A DNA stretch of 64,000 nt, taken from contig NZ_CP116257.1 in NCBI RefSeq assembly GCF_027947595.1, positions 7,252,001-7,316,000 of the forward strand, given 5' to 3'. The notes under the pieces were generated by a model. The model ran no database searches. It was given only the letters and a program-made list of their open reading frames with translations, and was not told the DNA's origin. The stretch comes from Streptomyces lienomycini (GTDB lineage: Bacteria; Actinomycetota; Actinomycetes; Streptomycetales; Streptomycetaceae). This document shows positions 33,185 to 41,716 of the stretch, in pieces (position 1 is the first letter of the stretch; the number at the start of each line of letters is the position of its first letter). A program made the translations under genes and the position numbers.

Positions 33185-33211
33185 TGTCGAGAACGCGCGT
33201 CCCGCTCCGTC
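33185..33211 (+). promoter_or_regulatory. Likely ECF42 autoregulatory promoter
   Basis: TGTCGA (33185-33190), 17 bp, CGTC (33208-33211), ahead of the DGPF-sigma pair. From memory of work on the ECF42 group, its promoters have a TGTCGA -35 and a CGTC/CGAC -10, so this fits the operon being controlled by its own sigma factor. Confidence 0.7.
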
Positions 33212-33266
33212 CCAGGGGTGAGGGCGGCCACAATGGGCCGCACCAGCACCGAGGAGACGACGCATC

Positions 33267-33674
33267 ATGGCCAAGTACCTGCTGCTCAAGCACTACCGAG
33301 GCGCTCCGGCATCGGTCAACGACGTGCCGATGGACCAGTGGACGCCGGACGAGATCTCGGCGCACATGCGGTACATGCAGGACTTCGCGGACCGGCTCGA
33401 GAAGTCCGGTGAGTTCGTCGACGGGCAGGCGCTCGCGCCCGAGGGGACCTTCGTGCGGTACGACGGCGAGGGGAAGCCGCCGGTCACCGACGGGCCGTTC
33501 GCCGAGACGAAGGACCTCATCGCCGGCTGGATGGTGATCGACGTCGACGGTTACGAGCGCGCCGTCGAACTGGCCGGGGAGCTGTCCGCCGCCCCGGGCG
33601 CGGGCGGGAAGCCGATCCACGAGTGGCTGGAGCTGCGTCCGTTCCTGACCGCGCCCCCGACCGTCACGGAGTGA
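33267..33674 (+). CDS. YCII/DGPF-domain protein, partner of ECF42 sigma
   Basis: A 135-residue protein of the YCII-related superfamily. The name-giving motif is present as VTDGPFAETKDLIAGWMVIDVDGYERAVELA. It begins MAKYLLLKHYRGAP. DGPF proteins are always linked to ECF42 sigma factors and may sense or process the inducing compound. GAGGAG lies upstream of ATG 33267. The stop codon overlaps the start of the sigma gene (GTGA). Confidence 0.93.
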   Translation: MAKYLLLKHYRGAPASVNDVPMDQWTPDEISAHMRYMQDFADRLEKSGEFVDGQALAPEGTFVRYDGEGKPPVTDGPFAETKDLIAGWMVIDVDGYERAVELAGELSAAPGAGGKPIHEWLELRPFLTAPPTVTE

Positions 33675-34834
33675 CCCCGACGATGGACGAGGCCCTGATC
33701 AGGAGCCTCACGCCCGGTGTGCTGACCGTCCTCGTCCGCCGCGGAGCCGACTTCGCGGCGGCCGAGGACGCGGTCCAGGAGGCGCTGGTCGAGGCGGTCC
33801 GCGGGTGGCCGGCCGACCCGCCGCGGGATCCGAAGGGCTGGCTGGTCACGGTGGCCTGGCGGCGGTTCCTCGACGCGACCCGCGCCGACACCGCCCGTCG
33901 GCGGCGGGAGGACCGCGTCGAGGAGGAGCCGGCGCCCGGCCCGGCCCCGGAGGTGGACGACACGCTCCAGCTCTACTTCCTGTGCGCCCACCCCTCCCTG
34001 ACGCCGTCCTCGGCCGTCGCGCTCACGCTGCGCGCCGTCGGCGGGCTGACCACCCGGCAGATCGCGCGGGCCTACCTGGTGCCCGAGGCGACCATGGCCC
34101 AGCGGATCAGCCGGGCCAAGCGCACGGTGTCCGGCGTCCGGTTCGACCGGCCCGGCGATGTCGCCACCGTGCTGCGGGTCCTGTATCTCGTCTTCAACGA
34201 GGGCTACTCCGGCGACGTCGACCTCGCCGCCGAGGCCATCCGGCTCACCCGGCAGCTCGCGGCCCGCGTCGACCATCCCGAGGCGGCGGGGCTGCTGGCG
34301 CTGATGCTGCTCCACCACGCGCGGCGTGCCGCGCGGACCGCGGCCGACGGCAGTCTGGTGCCGCTCGCCGAGCAGGACCGCGGCCGGTGGGACACCTCGA
34401 CGATCGCCGAGGGGGTGGGGATTCTGCAGGCGGCGCTCGCCCGGGACCGGCTGGGCGAGTTCCAGGCCCAGGCCGCCATCGCCGCCCTGCACGCCGACGC
34501 GCCCACCGCCGGGGAGACCGACTGGGTGCAGATCGTCGAGTGGTACGACGAGCTCGTGCGCCTGACCGGCAACCCCGTCGTCCGGCTCAACCGCGCGGTC
34601 GCCGTCGGGGAGGCCGACGGTCCGCGGGCCGGGCTGGCGGCGCTCGCCGTGCTGGACGACGCGCTGCCCCGTTACGCCGCCGTGTCGGCGTACCTGCACG
34701 AGCGGGACGGCGACCTGGACACGGCGGCGCGGCTGTACGCCGAGGCGGCCCGCAAGGCGCCCGACCTCGCCGAGCGCGACCACCTGACCCGGCAGGCCGC
34801 CCGCCTCAACTCCCGTCCCCACGACCGCCGGTGA
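33671..34834 (+). CDS. ECF42-type extracytoplasmic-function sigma factor with C-terminal extension
   Basis: A 387-residue ECF sigma factor. Sigma region 2 (FAAAEDAVQEALVEAVRGWP, then GWLVTVAWRRFLDATRA) and region 4 (LTTRQIARAYLVPEATMAQRISRAKRTV) occupy residues 1-170. The remaining 200 residues form the helical DUF6596/TPR-like extension that characterises ECF42 and is needed for its activity instead of an anti-sigma factor. GTG 33671 overlaps the partner's TGA; ATG 33683 is the alternative start. Confidence 0.93.
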   Translation: MTPTMDEALIRSLTPGVLTVLVRRGADFAAAEDAVQEALVEAVRGWPADPPRDPKGWLVTVAWRRFLDATRADTARRRREDRVEEEPAPGPAPEVDDTLQLYFLCAHPSLTPSSAVALTLRAVGGLTTRQIARAYLVPEATMAQRISRAKRTVSGVRFDRPGDVATVLRVLYLVFNEGYSGDVDLAAEAIRLTRQLAARVDHPEAAGLLALMLLHHARRAARTAADGSLVPLAEQDRGRWDTSTIAEGVGILQAALARDRLGEFQAQAAIAALHADAPTAGETDWVQIVEWYDELVRLTGNPVVRLNRAVAVGEADGPRAGLAALAVLDDALPRYAAVSAYLHERDGDLDTAARLYAEAARKAPDLAERDHLTRQAARLNSRPHDRR

Positions 34835-34963
34835 CCGGACCGGGCCGGGCCGCACGAGGCCGCTGCGTGCGAACCGGCCCCGTCCGGCGCCGAGTCCACA
34901 TCGTCCGCCCAGCCGCCGCCCGGGGGCCGCGGCGCGGGGAAGTGGCGGCCCCGGCGCTTGCGA

Positions 34964-36022
34964 TCAGCCCTGGTAGCGCAGCAGCAGCATCGCCGCGTCG
35001 TCGTGGTGGGGTCCCGCCGCGTGCCGTACGAGGTCCTCGCGCAGGGCGTCCAGGGCGCGGTGGGCGTCGGGGTCCCCGAGGAGGTGGGCGCGCTCGGCGA
35101 GCGGGTAGAAGTCGCCCCGCACGTCGCGGGCCTCCGTGACGCCGTCGGTGTAGAGGAGCAGTTGGTCTCCCGGGAGGAAGGGCACCGTGAAGGGGTCCGG
35201 GCCGGGGCCGCCGTGTGCGGCCAGGCCCAGGGGGAGGGCGTAGGCGGGCGGCTCGGGGAAGTCGGCGGTGCCGTCGCCGTGGACCAGCATGGGCGCGGGG
35301 TGGCCGTAGTTGAGGAGGACGACCTGCTGGTCGTGGCCGATCTCGGCGAGGATCGCGGTCACGAACTTCTCGTCCTCCAGCTCCCTGGCGACGCTGCGCT
35401 CCAGCCGCTCGCCGAGCTTGACCAGGTCCTTCTCGTCGTACGCCGCCTCCCGGAAGGTGCCGAGGACCCGGGCCGCGGTCTCCACCGCCGCCAGGCCCTT
35501 GCCCTGGACGTCGCCGACGATCACCCGGACGCCGTGGGGCGAGGCCACCACCTCGTAGAGGTCGCCGCCGATCCGGGCCTCCGCCAGCGCCGAGGTGTAC
35601 GAGACGGCCGCGTGCAGCGGTCCCGCGGTCAGCGGTACGGGGCGCAGCAGAACGCGCTGGGCCACCTCCGCGATCGAGCGGACGCTGGCGAGTTCGGCCT
35701 CGCGGCGCGAGCGCATCACGGCCGCCGCGATGCCGACGCCGGTCACACCGGCCACCGACAGCATGGCGGTGTAGCCGCGGGGCCGGTCGAAGAGCCCGTT
35801 GTACATCCCGAGGCCCACGCAGAGCAGCAGCGCGGCCAGTCCGATCACCGCGGTGCGCCGCCAGCCGCCGACCAGTCCGCCGAACGCCGGGCCGAGCGAC
35901 ACCAGGGGCAGCAGCCCCACCCCGGGCCCCATGGTGAGATCCACGACGGCGACCACGGCCATGGCCGCGACGGGCATCCAGGACAGCGTCCTGGACGCGG
36001 GCGGCGACTTCTTCACGGTCAT
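34964..36022 (-). CDS. Membrane-anchored SpoIIE-type PP2C phosphatase
   Basis: A 352-residue protein with four or more hydrophobic helices at the N-terminus (1-100) and a cytoplasmic SpoIIE/RsbU-type PP2C serine phosphatase domain (about 125-350). Metal-binding aspartates are in ARIGGDLYEV, IVGDVQGKG, YTDGVTEARD and HHDDAAMLLL. Such enzymes dephosphorylate anti-anti-sigma factors in partner-switching cascades. No cognate anti-sigma gene is adjacent. ATG 36022. Confidence 0.92.
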   Translation of the reverse strand: MTVKKSPPASRTLSWMPVAAMAVVAVVDLTMGPGVGLLPLVSLGPAFGGLVGGWRRTAVIGLAALLLCVGLGMYNGLFDRPRGYTAMLSVAGVTGVGIAAAVMRSRREAELASVRSIAEVAQRVLLRPVPLTAGPLHAAVSYTSALAEARIGGDLYEVVASPHGVRVIVGDVQGKGLAAVETAARVLGTFREAAYDEKDLVKLGERLERSVARELEDEKFVTAILAEIGHDQQVVLLNYGHPAPMLVHGDGTADFPEPPAYALPLGLAAHGGPGPDPFTVPFLPGDQLLLYTDGVTEARDVRGDFYPLAERAHLLGDPDAHRALDALREDLVRHAAGPHHDDAAMLLLRYQG

Positions 36023-36158
36023 GGCTACTCCGGTGTGGCTGCGCTCAGGAGTCGCCCTCTCCTTGTCCTCAGGCGCCCCTCCCCCAGCTCCTCAGAGTAT
36101 GCAAAGGGCCGAGCGCACAGGAGTTCCCCAGCGGGGCTTAACCCAATCGAGGCCTGCG

Positions 36159-37373
36159 TCACGCGGTCCGTACCGCCCGGGTCGGCCACAGTCCCCCGTC
36201 GGTCGCGCCCCGGCGGCTCGCCGCGGTCAGGGTGAGCGTCACCGCGAGCGACGCGACGGCCATCACGGTCATCGCGGTCGCCGGTGAGGTGAGCTGGGCC
36301 ACCGTGCCGGCCAGGGTGGCGGCGACGCCCTGCATGGTGAGCATCCCGGCGGAGTGCAGTCCGAGGGCGTGCCCGGACAGGTCGTCGGGGGTCAGCGCGA
36401 CCAGCCGCTCCTGCTGCACCAGGCTCGATCCGAACCCCACGGAGGCCAGGGCGACCAGTACGGCCGTCAGCGGCAGCGGCGGCCGCAGGAAGAGGACGAG
36501 GTACGGCGCGGCCAGCAGCACCAGGAGCGGGATGCCGAGCCGGGGGCGCAGCCGGGCCGGGAGCAGTCGGCCGATCGTCACGTCCCCGGCCAGCATGCCC
36601 AGGGCCGCGCAGGCGAACAGCGTGCCCGCGGCGCGCGGTTCGTAGGAGACGTACAGCGACTCGCAGCCGACGACGAGGCCGTTGGGGATCCACAGGGCCA
36701 GGTAGACGTGGCGGCGCGGACGGGCGGACCACAGGCGGGCGTTGGCGCTCCAGGTGGCGGCGACGGAGGGGCGGCCGGAGGCTCGCGGCGGGCGCCGGGT
36801 CAGGCGCAGGGCGAGCGCGGCCGACGTGCCGAACAGGGCGGCCGCGAGCAGCAGGCACAGCCGCGGGTCGAGCACGGTCACCAGGACGCCGCCGACCGCG
36901 TATCCGGCGATCTGCATGACGCCGTTCATCATGTTGAAGAGCGAACGCCCGGACAGGTAGCCGTCCTTGGTGAGGATCTCGGTCAGCAGCCCCCAGCGGA
37001 CCCCGCCGCCGAGGGAGGCGATCAGACCCTCCACCAGGACGATGGCGAGCATTGCCCAGACCGGCAGGCCGGGCAGTGCGAGGGCCGCGGTGGCGGCGGC
37101 GAAGGCCAGCGAGAGGCCGGCCAGTGTCGTACGCGGCGGCAGCCGGTCGGCGCCGGAGAGGAAGAGGGTGGCGCCCAGCACCTGGGCGAGCGCCGGGCCG
37201 AACATGCTCAGCGCGGACAGCAGCGGGGAGTCCGTCGCCCGGAACACCAGCGTGCCGAGGGCGAGGCCGCTCACCGTCTGCGCGGCGACGTTGGCGGAGG
37301 AGGAGAGGAAGAGGGGGGTGAACTCGGGTGTGCGGAAGAGGGCCGCGTAGGTCTTGCGGGGGGTGTCCGGCAT
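36159..37373 (-). CDS. MFS transporter
   Basis: A protein of about 404 residues with 12 hydrophobic segments, of the type with an N-terminal YAALFRTPEFTPLFLSSSANVAAQTVSGLALG that recalls EntS/enterobactin-exporter-like MFS proteins. Substrate unknown. ATG 37373 is taken; a GTG 21 bases upstream is the alternative, and neither has a clear ribosome site. Divergent from an ArsR-type regulator across an 82-bp gap that holds a perfect dyad. Confidence 0.85.
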   Translation of the reverse strand: MPDTPRKTYAALFRTPEFTPLFLSSSANVAAQTVSGLALGTLVFRATDSPLLSALSMFGPALAQVLGATLFLSGADRLPPRTTLAGLSLAFAAATAALALPGLPVWAMLAIVLVEGLIASLGGGVRWGLLTEILTKDGYLSGRSLFNMMNGVMQIAGYAVGGVLVTVLDPRLCLLLAAALFGTSAALALRLTRRPPRASGRPSVAATWSANARLWSARPRRHVYLALWIPNGLVVGCESLYVSYEPRAAGTLFACAALGMLAGDVTIGRLLPARLRPRLGIPLLVLLAAPYLVLFLRPPLPLTAVLVALASVGFGSSLVQQERLVALTPDDLSGHALGLHSAGMLTMQGVAATLAGTVAQLTSPATAMTVMAVASLAVTLTLTAASRRGATDGGLWPTRAVRTA

Positions 37374-37411
37374 GCGCGGATTCTGGGGCGGCACGCGGCC
37401 CGGCCGTTACT

Positions 37412-37431
37412 GTTTCGCGTGCGGGCGAAAC
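37412..37431. promoter_or_regulatory. Operator dyad GTTTCGC-N6-GCGAAAC
   Basis: Perfect 7-bp inverted repeat with a 6-bp spacer in the MFS/ArsR divergent gap, the likely ArsR binding site controlling both genes. Confidence 0.7.
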
Positions 37432-37455
37432 GTGGTCGGGGTGGGGAGGGGCCGG

Positions 37456-38433
37456 ATGGGCTGGTGGGAGATCGACGCGGACACCCTGGTCCGCAGCCGC
37501 TTCGTCGTCTCGCCGCTCGACGAGACCCTGGCCTGCCTGAAGATGCTGCACTTCGGGGTGGCCGGGCACCCCGGTGAACGGGCCTGGCTCGACACCCACC
37601 GCCCCGCCCATCTGCGCCGCGTGGCGGCCGACCCGGTGGCCGCGCTGCTCGTCGCCTCGGGCCTCGGCCGGGAGTGGAACGCCGACTTCCTCACCCCCGC
37701 GCCGACCGAGGGCCACAGCTTCGAGGAGGGTCTCGCGCGGGTCCGGGCGACCCGCCCGGAGGAGGCGCGCGCGGACCTGGCCGTCTCCCTCGGGGGCACG
37801 CTTCCCGCCGTCCTGGACCGGGACGACCTGCCCGAGCGGGCCGCCGCGCTGCTGTCGGACGTCTGGACCGATGCGGTACGGCCGGACTGGGAGCGGCGCC
37901 GCCGGATCCTGGAGGCGGACGTCGTCGCGCGGATCGCCCGGGTGAGCCGTGGCGGCTGGGCGGCGGTGCTGGACACGCTGCGGCCGGGCACCCGATGGCT
38001 GGGCGGCAGCCGGCTCCAGATCAACCTCAACCCGTACCCGCCCCGCGACCTGTCCGGTGCCGAGCTGGTCCTCGTGCCGATCACCGCGCAGCGGCACGGC
38101 TGGGTGGCGTGGGAGGAGCCGGAGCGGTACGCGGTGGTCTACCCGTGCACCGGCGCCCTCGTGGACGGCGGGGCCCGGCGGGTGCCCGCCGCCCTCGGCG
38201 CGCTGCTCGGTCCGGCCCGCGCGGGCGTGCTGACGCTGCTGGGGACGCCCATGAGCACCAGCCAGCTGGTCGGTGTGACCGGGCAGGGCCTCGGCTCGGT
38301 CGGCCGGCATCTGCGGGTGCTGCTCGACGCGGGTCTGGTGGAGCGGCGCCGGGCGGGCAGGTCGGTGCTGTACTCGCGGACGGCGGCCGGGGAGGTCCTC
38401 GTCGAGGCGGGCCGCGGGAGGGGGCCGGGCTAG
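37456..38433 (+). CDS. ArsR-type regulator with DUF5937-like N-terminal domain
   Basis: A 325-residue protein. The first 230 residues are a conserved actinobacterial domain (MGWWEIDADTLVRSRFVVSP) that I recall as DUF5937; the C-terminal 90 residues are an ArsR-like winged helix (GTPMSTSQLVGVTGQGLGSV followed by LRVLLDAGLVERRRAGRSVLY). There is no metal-binding CxC motif. Placing the HTH at the C-terminus is the reverse of most regulators. ATG 37456 has GGGAGGGG upstream. glutathione peroxidase follows after 10 bp, probably in one transcript. Confidence 0.82.
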   Translation: MGWWEIDADTLVRSRFVVSPLDETLACLKMLHFGVAGHPGERAWLDTHRPAHLRRVAADPVAALLVASGLGREWNADFLTPAPTEGHSFEEGLARVRATRPEEARADLAVSLGGTLPAVLDRDDLPERAAALLSDVWTDAVRPDWERRRRILEADVVARIARVSRGGWAAVLDTLRPGTRWLGGSRLQINLNPYPPRDLSGAELVLVPITAQRHGWVAWEEPERYAVVYPCTGALVDGGARRVPAALGALLGPARAGVLTLLGTPMSTSQLVGVTGQGLGSVGRHLRVLLDAGLVERRRAGRSVLYSRTAAGEVLVEAGRGRGPG

Positions 38434-38443
38434 CATCCGTTCC

Positions 38444-38965
38444 ATGACGACCTCAGCGAACACGCGGAACGACGACAGCCTGCCCCTCGACGTCGAGATC
38501 GGCGCCCTCCAGGGCGGGGCGGCGGCTCTCTCCCAGTACGCCGGCCGGGTCGTGCTGGTGGTGAACGTGGCCTCCAAGTGCGGACTGACCCCGCAGTACA
38601 CCGGCCTGGAGCGGCTCCACGAGCGGTACGCGGAGCAGGGCCTCACCGTGCTCGGCGTGCCCTGCAACCAGTTCATGGGGCAGGAGCCGGGCAGCGCCGA
38701 CGAGATCGCCGAGTTCTGCTCGGCGACGTACGGGGTCACCTTCCCGATGACCGAGAAGGTCGAGGTCAACGGGGAGGGGCGGCACCCGCTGTACGAGCGG
38801 CTGACCGGCTTCGCCGACGCCGAGGGGCACAGCGGGGACATCCGCTGGAACTTCGAGAAGTTCCTGATCGGGCGGGACGGCAAGGTCGCCGCCCGGTTCT
38901 CCCCGCAGACCGAGCCGGAGGCGGCCGAGGTCGTGGCGGCGGTGGAGGCCCGGCTGGCGGGCTGA
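38444..38965 (+). CDS. Glutathione-peroxidase-family thiol peroxidase
   Basis: A 173-residue peroxidase with the full catalytic set: peroxidatic Cys46 in NVASKCGLTPQY, Gln80 in PCNQFMGQEPGS and Trp135-Asn136 in WNFEKFLIG. It has Cys, not selenocysteine. Streptomyces makes mycothiol rather than glutathione, so electrons probably come from thioredoxin or mycothiol; Cys74 and Cys92 are candidates for the resolving thiol. It reduces hydrogen or lipid peroxides. Closely follows the ArsR-type gene. Confidence 0.94.
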   Translation: MTTSANTRNDDSLPLDVEIGALQGGAAALSQYAGRVVLVVNVASKCGLTPQYTGLERLHERYAEQGLTVLGVPCNQFMGQEPGSADEIAEFCSATYGVTFPMTEKVEVNGEGRHPLYERLTGFADAEGHSGDIRWNFEKFLIGRDGKVAARFSPQTEPEAAEVVAAVEARLAG

Positions 38966-39009
38966 CCCGCCGGCCTTGACCTTGCCCCTGGGGGAAGCCC
39001 GAGCGTCCT

Positions 39010-39040
39010 CGTCACCGGGCGGAACAGCCGCCCGGTGACG
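39010..39040 (+). terminator. Perfect 13-bp hairpin touching the MerR ribosome site
   Basis: CGTCACCGGGCGG (39010-39022), AACAG loop, CCGCCCGGTGACG (39028-39040). It ends the peroxidase unit, but its last base is the first G of the GGAGG (39040-39044) used by the MerR gene, so it may also influence translation there. Confidence 0.75.
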
Positions 39041-39052
39041 GAGGATGGCGGC

Positions 39053-39973
39053 GTGGACGACTACGTGGACGACTACGTGGACGACTATGTGGACGGCGGC
39101 GGAGACGACGGCGTGGGCGACGCTCGCGACGACGCGTCGCTGACCATCGGGGCGTTCGCCGCGCGGGCTCGGCTGTCGGCCAAGGCGCTGCGGCTGTACG
39201 ACCGGTTGGGCCTGTTGGTGCCCGCCCGGGTGGACGAGGTCAGCGGCTACCGCTACTACCGTGCCGGGCAGACCGAACAGGCCCGGCTCGTGGCCCTGCT
39301 GCGCCAGTTGGACATGCCGCTGGCGCGGGTCGCGGAGGTGGTCCACGCGGACGGGGACCGGGCCGCCGGGCTGCTCGACGCCTACTGGTCGGCGGTGGAG
39401 ACCCGGGTGGCCGGGCAGCGCACGCTCGCCGAGTACCTCCGTGGACGATTGTCGGGAAGGGGCTCAGAGGTGTACGAGAAGTTCGTGGTCGAGACGGTGG
39501 ACGTGCCCGAGCGGGTGGTGCTCAGCGAGACCCGGCACACGCTGGCGGACGAGTTGTCGCCGTGGATCGGTGCTTCGCTGGGGCGGCTCGAGGAGGCGGC
39601 CGGGGACTGCGGTGGTGTGACGGCGGCGCCGTTCGTGGTCTACCACGCGGAGGTGTCGATGGAGAGCGACGGTCCGGCGGAGTCGTGCGTGCCGGTCGCC
39701 GACGCGGCGGCGGCGCGGCGGTGGAGCGAGGAGCGGGGACGGACCTGGCAGACGCGGGTGCGGGTGGAGCCGGCCCGGCGTCTGGCGTACACCCGGATCA
39801 CCAAGGCGCAGGTGGCGCATCCGCAGATCCTGGCCGCCTTCGAGGCGGTGGAGGAGTGGATCGCCGCACGGGGTCTGACGGTGGCGGGCCCGTGCCGCGA
39901 GGTGTACTTCGCCGACTGGGAGGCGGCGGGCCCCGAGGACCCGGTGTGCGACGTGGCGTTCCCGGTGGAGTGA
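39053..39973 (+). CDS. MerR-family regulator with GyrI-like effector domain
   Basis: A 306-residue regulator. After an odd acidic N-terminus with three VDDY units, the MerR winged helix runs about 28-95 (TIGAFAARARLSAKALRLYDRLGLLVPARVDE, SGYRYYR), followed by a coiled-coil linker and a GyrI-like/AraC-E-type ligand domain (KFVVETVDVPERVVLSETRH to the end). It resembles multidrug sensors such as BmrR or TipA relatives. GTG 39053 is chosen from GGAGG at 39040-39044; GTG 39035 inside the hairpin is less likely. Confidence 0.87.
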   Translation: MDDYVDDYVDDYVDGGGDDGVGDARDDASLTIGAFAARARLSAKALRLYDRLGLLVPARVDEVSGYRYYRAGQTEQARLVALLRQLDMPLARVAEVVHADGDRAAGLLDAYWSAVETRVAGQRTLAEYLRGRLSGRGSEVYEKFVVETVDVPERVVLSETRHTLADELSPWIGASLGRLEEAAGDCGGVTAAPFVVYHAEVSMESDGPAESCVPVADAAAARRWSEERGRTWQTRVRVEPARRLAYTRITKAQVAHPQILAAFEAVEEWIAARGLTVAGPCREVYFADWEAAGPEDPVCDVAFPVE

Positions 39974-40022
39974 GAACACCGGGTGAGACCGCGCGGGTGA
40001 GGCCGTCGGGGTGAGACCGTCG

Positions 40023-40065
40023 GGAGCCCTCTCGGCAAGGTCGGCGAACTGGTCGAGAGGGCTCC
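40023..40065. terminator. Bidirectional terminator
   Basis: GGAGCCCTCTCG (40023-40034) and CGAGAGGGCTCC (40054-40065), perfect 12-bp stem with a 19-nt loop, between convergent MerR and DUF397 genes. Confidence 0.82.
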
Positions 40066-40098
40066 GTCGGCGGTAACGGCGGACGAGGCGCGGAGGTC

Positions 40099-40290
40099 TT
40101 ACTCCTTGACCGAGGTCACGAAGGCGTTCCACGCGTCGGCGGGGAACGCCAGGACCGGGCCGCCGGTCACCTTGGAGTCACGGACGGCGAGTGCCGCCAC
40201 GACCGGTGACCTGACCTCGACGCACGCGCCGTTTCCTCCGGAGTAGGAGGACTTGGTCCACGATGCCTGGGCGCCCTGAAGAATTGCCAT
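40099..40290 (-). CDS. DUF397 protein
   Basis: A 63-residue protein with the DUF397 pattern: SWTKSSYSGGNGACVEV, VAVRDSK-type motif (LAVRDSKVTGGPVLAF) and terminal AWNAFVTSVK. These small proteins are coded next to DUF5753 Xre regulators in Streptomyces and probably act with them in development or stress signalling. ATG 40290 has GGAG five bases upstream. It follows the Xre gene on the same strand. Confidence 0.93.
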   Translation of the reverse strand: MAILQGAQASWTKSSYSGGNGACVEVRSPVVAALAVRDSKVTGGPVLAFPADAWNAFVTSVKE

Positions 40291-40437
40291 GTCTGCTCCG
40301 ATGGCGAGTCGCTGAGTGTGGTTCACGCCAATGACGTGTGATCTTTGGCGTGATCGACGCTACTCGCTGGCCTCCCTGAGCGGAGGAGTCATTCACCCGA
40401 CCGGATGGCATATCCCAGGTGAGTCTTCCCGTACACC

Positions 40438-40463
40438 GGTGCGGGGGTGTACCATCCCGCACC
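40438..40463 (-). terminator. Hairpin after the Xre gene, with an alternative fold
   Basis: GGTGCGGG (40438-40445) pairs with CCCGCACC (40456-40463). An overlapping, mutually exclusive hairpin GTACACC (40431-40437)/GGTGTAC (40446-40452) is also possible. Confidence 0.55.
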
Positions 40464-40465
40464 GC

Positions 40466-41323
40466 TCAGCGTGCGTACTCCTTCGCCACGTCCTCGATGC
40501 GCTGCCGCGACTGCTCCACGTTCAGGGCCTGGGCCCGCAGGTGCTCGTACATCACCGTGTACTTCTGCACGTCCGGCGCCTTCTCCAGGTAGAGGTCGCT
40601 GGTCACGCCCTCGATGTACACCACGCTGGAGTCGGCCGCGTCGGCGAACTCCAGGATGGAGTACTGCCCGTTGATGCCGGGGTGCGCTCCGACGTCGAAC
40701 GGCAGCACCTGCACGGTGATGTGCGGCAGCTGCGACATCTCGGCGACGTGCTCCAACTGCTCCCGCATCACCTGCTTGCCGCCCACCACCCGGCGCAGGC
40801 TGGCCTCGTCGAGGACCACCCACAGGCGCAGCGGGTTGTTCTCGGCGGAGATGCGCTCCTGCCGTCGTATGCGGACCTGCACCCGCTTCTCGACGTCGGC
40901 GACCGACGTCTCCGGCAACGCGCCCTGGATCAGGGCCTCGGCGTAGGGGCGGGTCTGCAACAGGCCGGTGATGATCTGGGGTTCGTAGGTGCGCAGCGAC
41001 TCCGCGTCGGTCTCCAGACCGATGTAGACGCTGTACGGGATGTCGCCGAAGGCGTGCCACCAGCCCTGCTGGCGCGAGTCCTTCGCCATCTGCATGAGTG
41101 AGTCGACGACCCGTTGGTCCTCGACCTCGTACACCCCGCACAGGTCGCGGACGTCGCGCTGGCTGATGCTGCGGCGGCCGTTCTCCAGGCGGCTGATCTT
41201 CGACTGCGACACCAGCAGCCGCTCCGCCACCTCCTCGGCCGTCATGCCCTTCTGCTCACGGAGCCGGCGCAGCTCCTGGCCCAGCCGACGCCGCCTAACG
41301 GTGGGATTGACACTCGACGCCAC
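40466..41323 (-). CDS. Xre-family regulator with DUF5753 domain
   Basis: A 285-residue protein. N-terminal Xre helix-turn-helix (LGQELRRLREQKGMTAEEVAERLLVSQSKISRLENG, about 14-50), then the DUF5753 effector domain (QIITGLLQTRPYAEAL, LWVVLDEASLRRVVGG, ITVQVLPFDVGAHPGINGQYSILEF). Paired with DUF397 as in BldB/WhiJ-like modules of Streptomyces. GTG 41323 uses GGAGG about 10 bases upstream; a longer frame to 41362 exists without a ribosome site. Confidence 0.93.
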   Translation of the reverse strand: MASSVNPTVRRRRLGQELRRLREQKGMTAEEVAERLLVSQSKISRLENGRRSISQRDVRDLCGVYEVEDQRVVDSLMQMAKDSRQQGWWHAFGDIPYSVYIGLETDAESLRTYEPQIITGLLQTRPYAEALIQGALPETSVADVEKRVQVRIRRQERISAENNPLRLWVVLDEASLRRVVGGKQVMREQLEHVAEMSQLPHITVQVLPFDVGAHPGINGQYSILEFADAADSSVVYIEGVTSDLYLEKAPDVQKYTVMYEHLRAQALNVEQSRQRIEDVAKEYAR

Positions 41324-41370
41324 GGGACGTGCACCTCCGGCTGGGTGACTCATACTTGCCACTTTGTGTA

Positions 41371-41386
41371 TCTGCTGCTGAGCAGA
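41371..41386. promoter_or_regulatory. Palindrome TCTGCT-GCTG-AGCAGA
   Basis: A perfect 6-bp dyad 48 bp upstream of the Xre start in an AT-richer promoter-like patch; possible autoregulatory site. The rest of the gap to 41716 holds the repeat below and no gene. Confidence 0.45.
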
Positions 41387-41612
41387 CTGCCACCAAGGTG
41401 CTTTCTACCGCTGGGAAACGGTCGATATGCGCCGCGTACACGCCAGTTCGGGGCGCCACCCCCGCATGCGGCCGCGCGGGGCGGCGGAACCTTTCCTCAG
41501 TCCGGGTGGGCCGGACGTACGGTCGGTTCCGCCGCCCCGCGCGGACCTGCGGCTCCCGTGACCGGGCTTGGGGACTGGCGGTGCGGCGGTGCTGTGGTGC
41601 CGGGTGCTGCGG

Positions 41613-41687
41613 TACTGGGTGTGGTGGTGCTGGGTGTGGTGGTGCTGGGTGTGGTGGTGCTGGGTGTGGTGGTGCTGGGTGTGGTGG
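41613..41687. repeat. 15-bp tandem repeat TGCTGGGTGTGGTGG, five copies
   Basis: Five units (41613, 41628, 41643, 41658, 41673), the last four identical and the first with one change. Intergenic, 30 bp downstream of the GPP34 gene's stop. Confidence 0.9.
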
Positions 41688-41716
41688 TGCTGTGGTGCCG
41701 CGGTGGACTCGTCGGG

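Noticed and set aside
36025..39015. A 996-residue open frame on the minus strand
   Set aside because: It crosses the ArsR-type and glutathione peroxidase genes in antisense. Product is Arg/Pro/Ala-rich with no domain.
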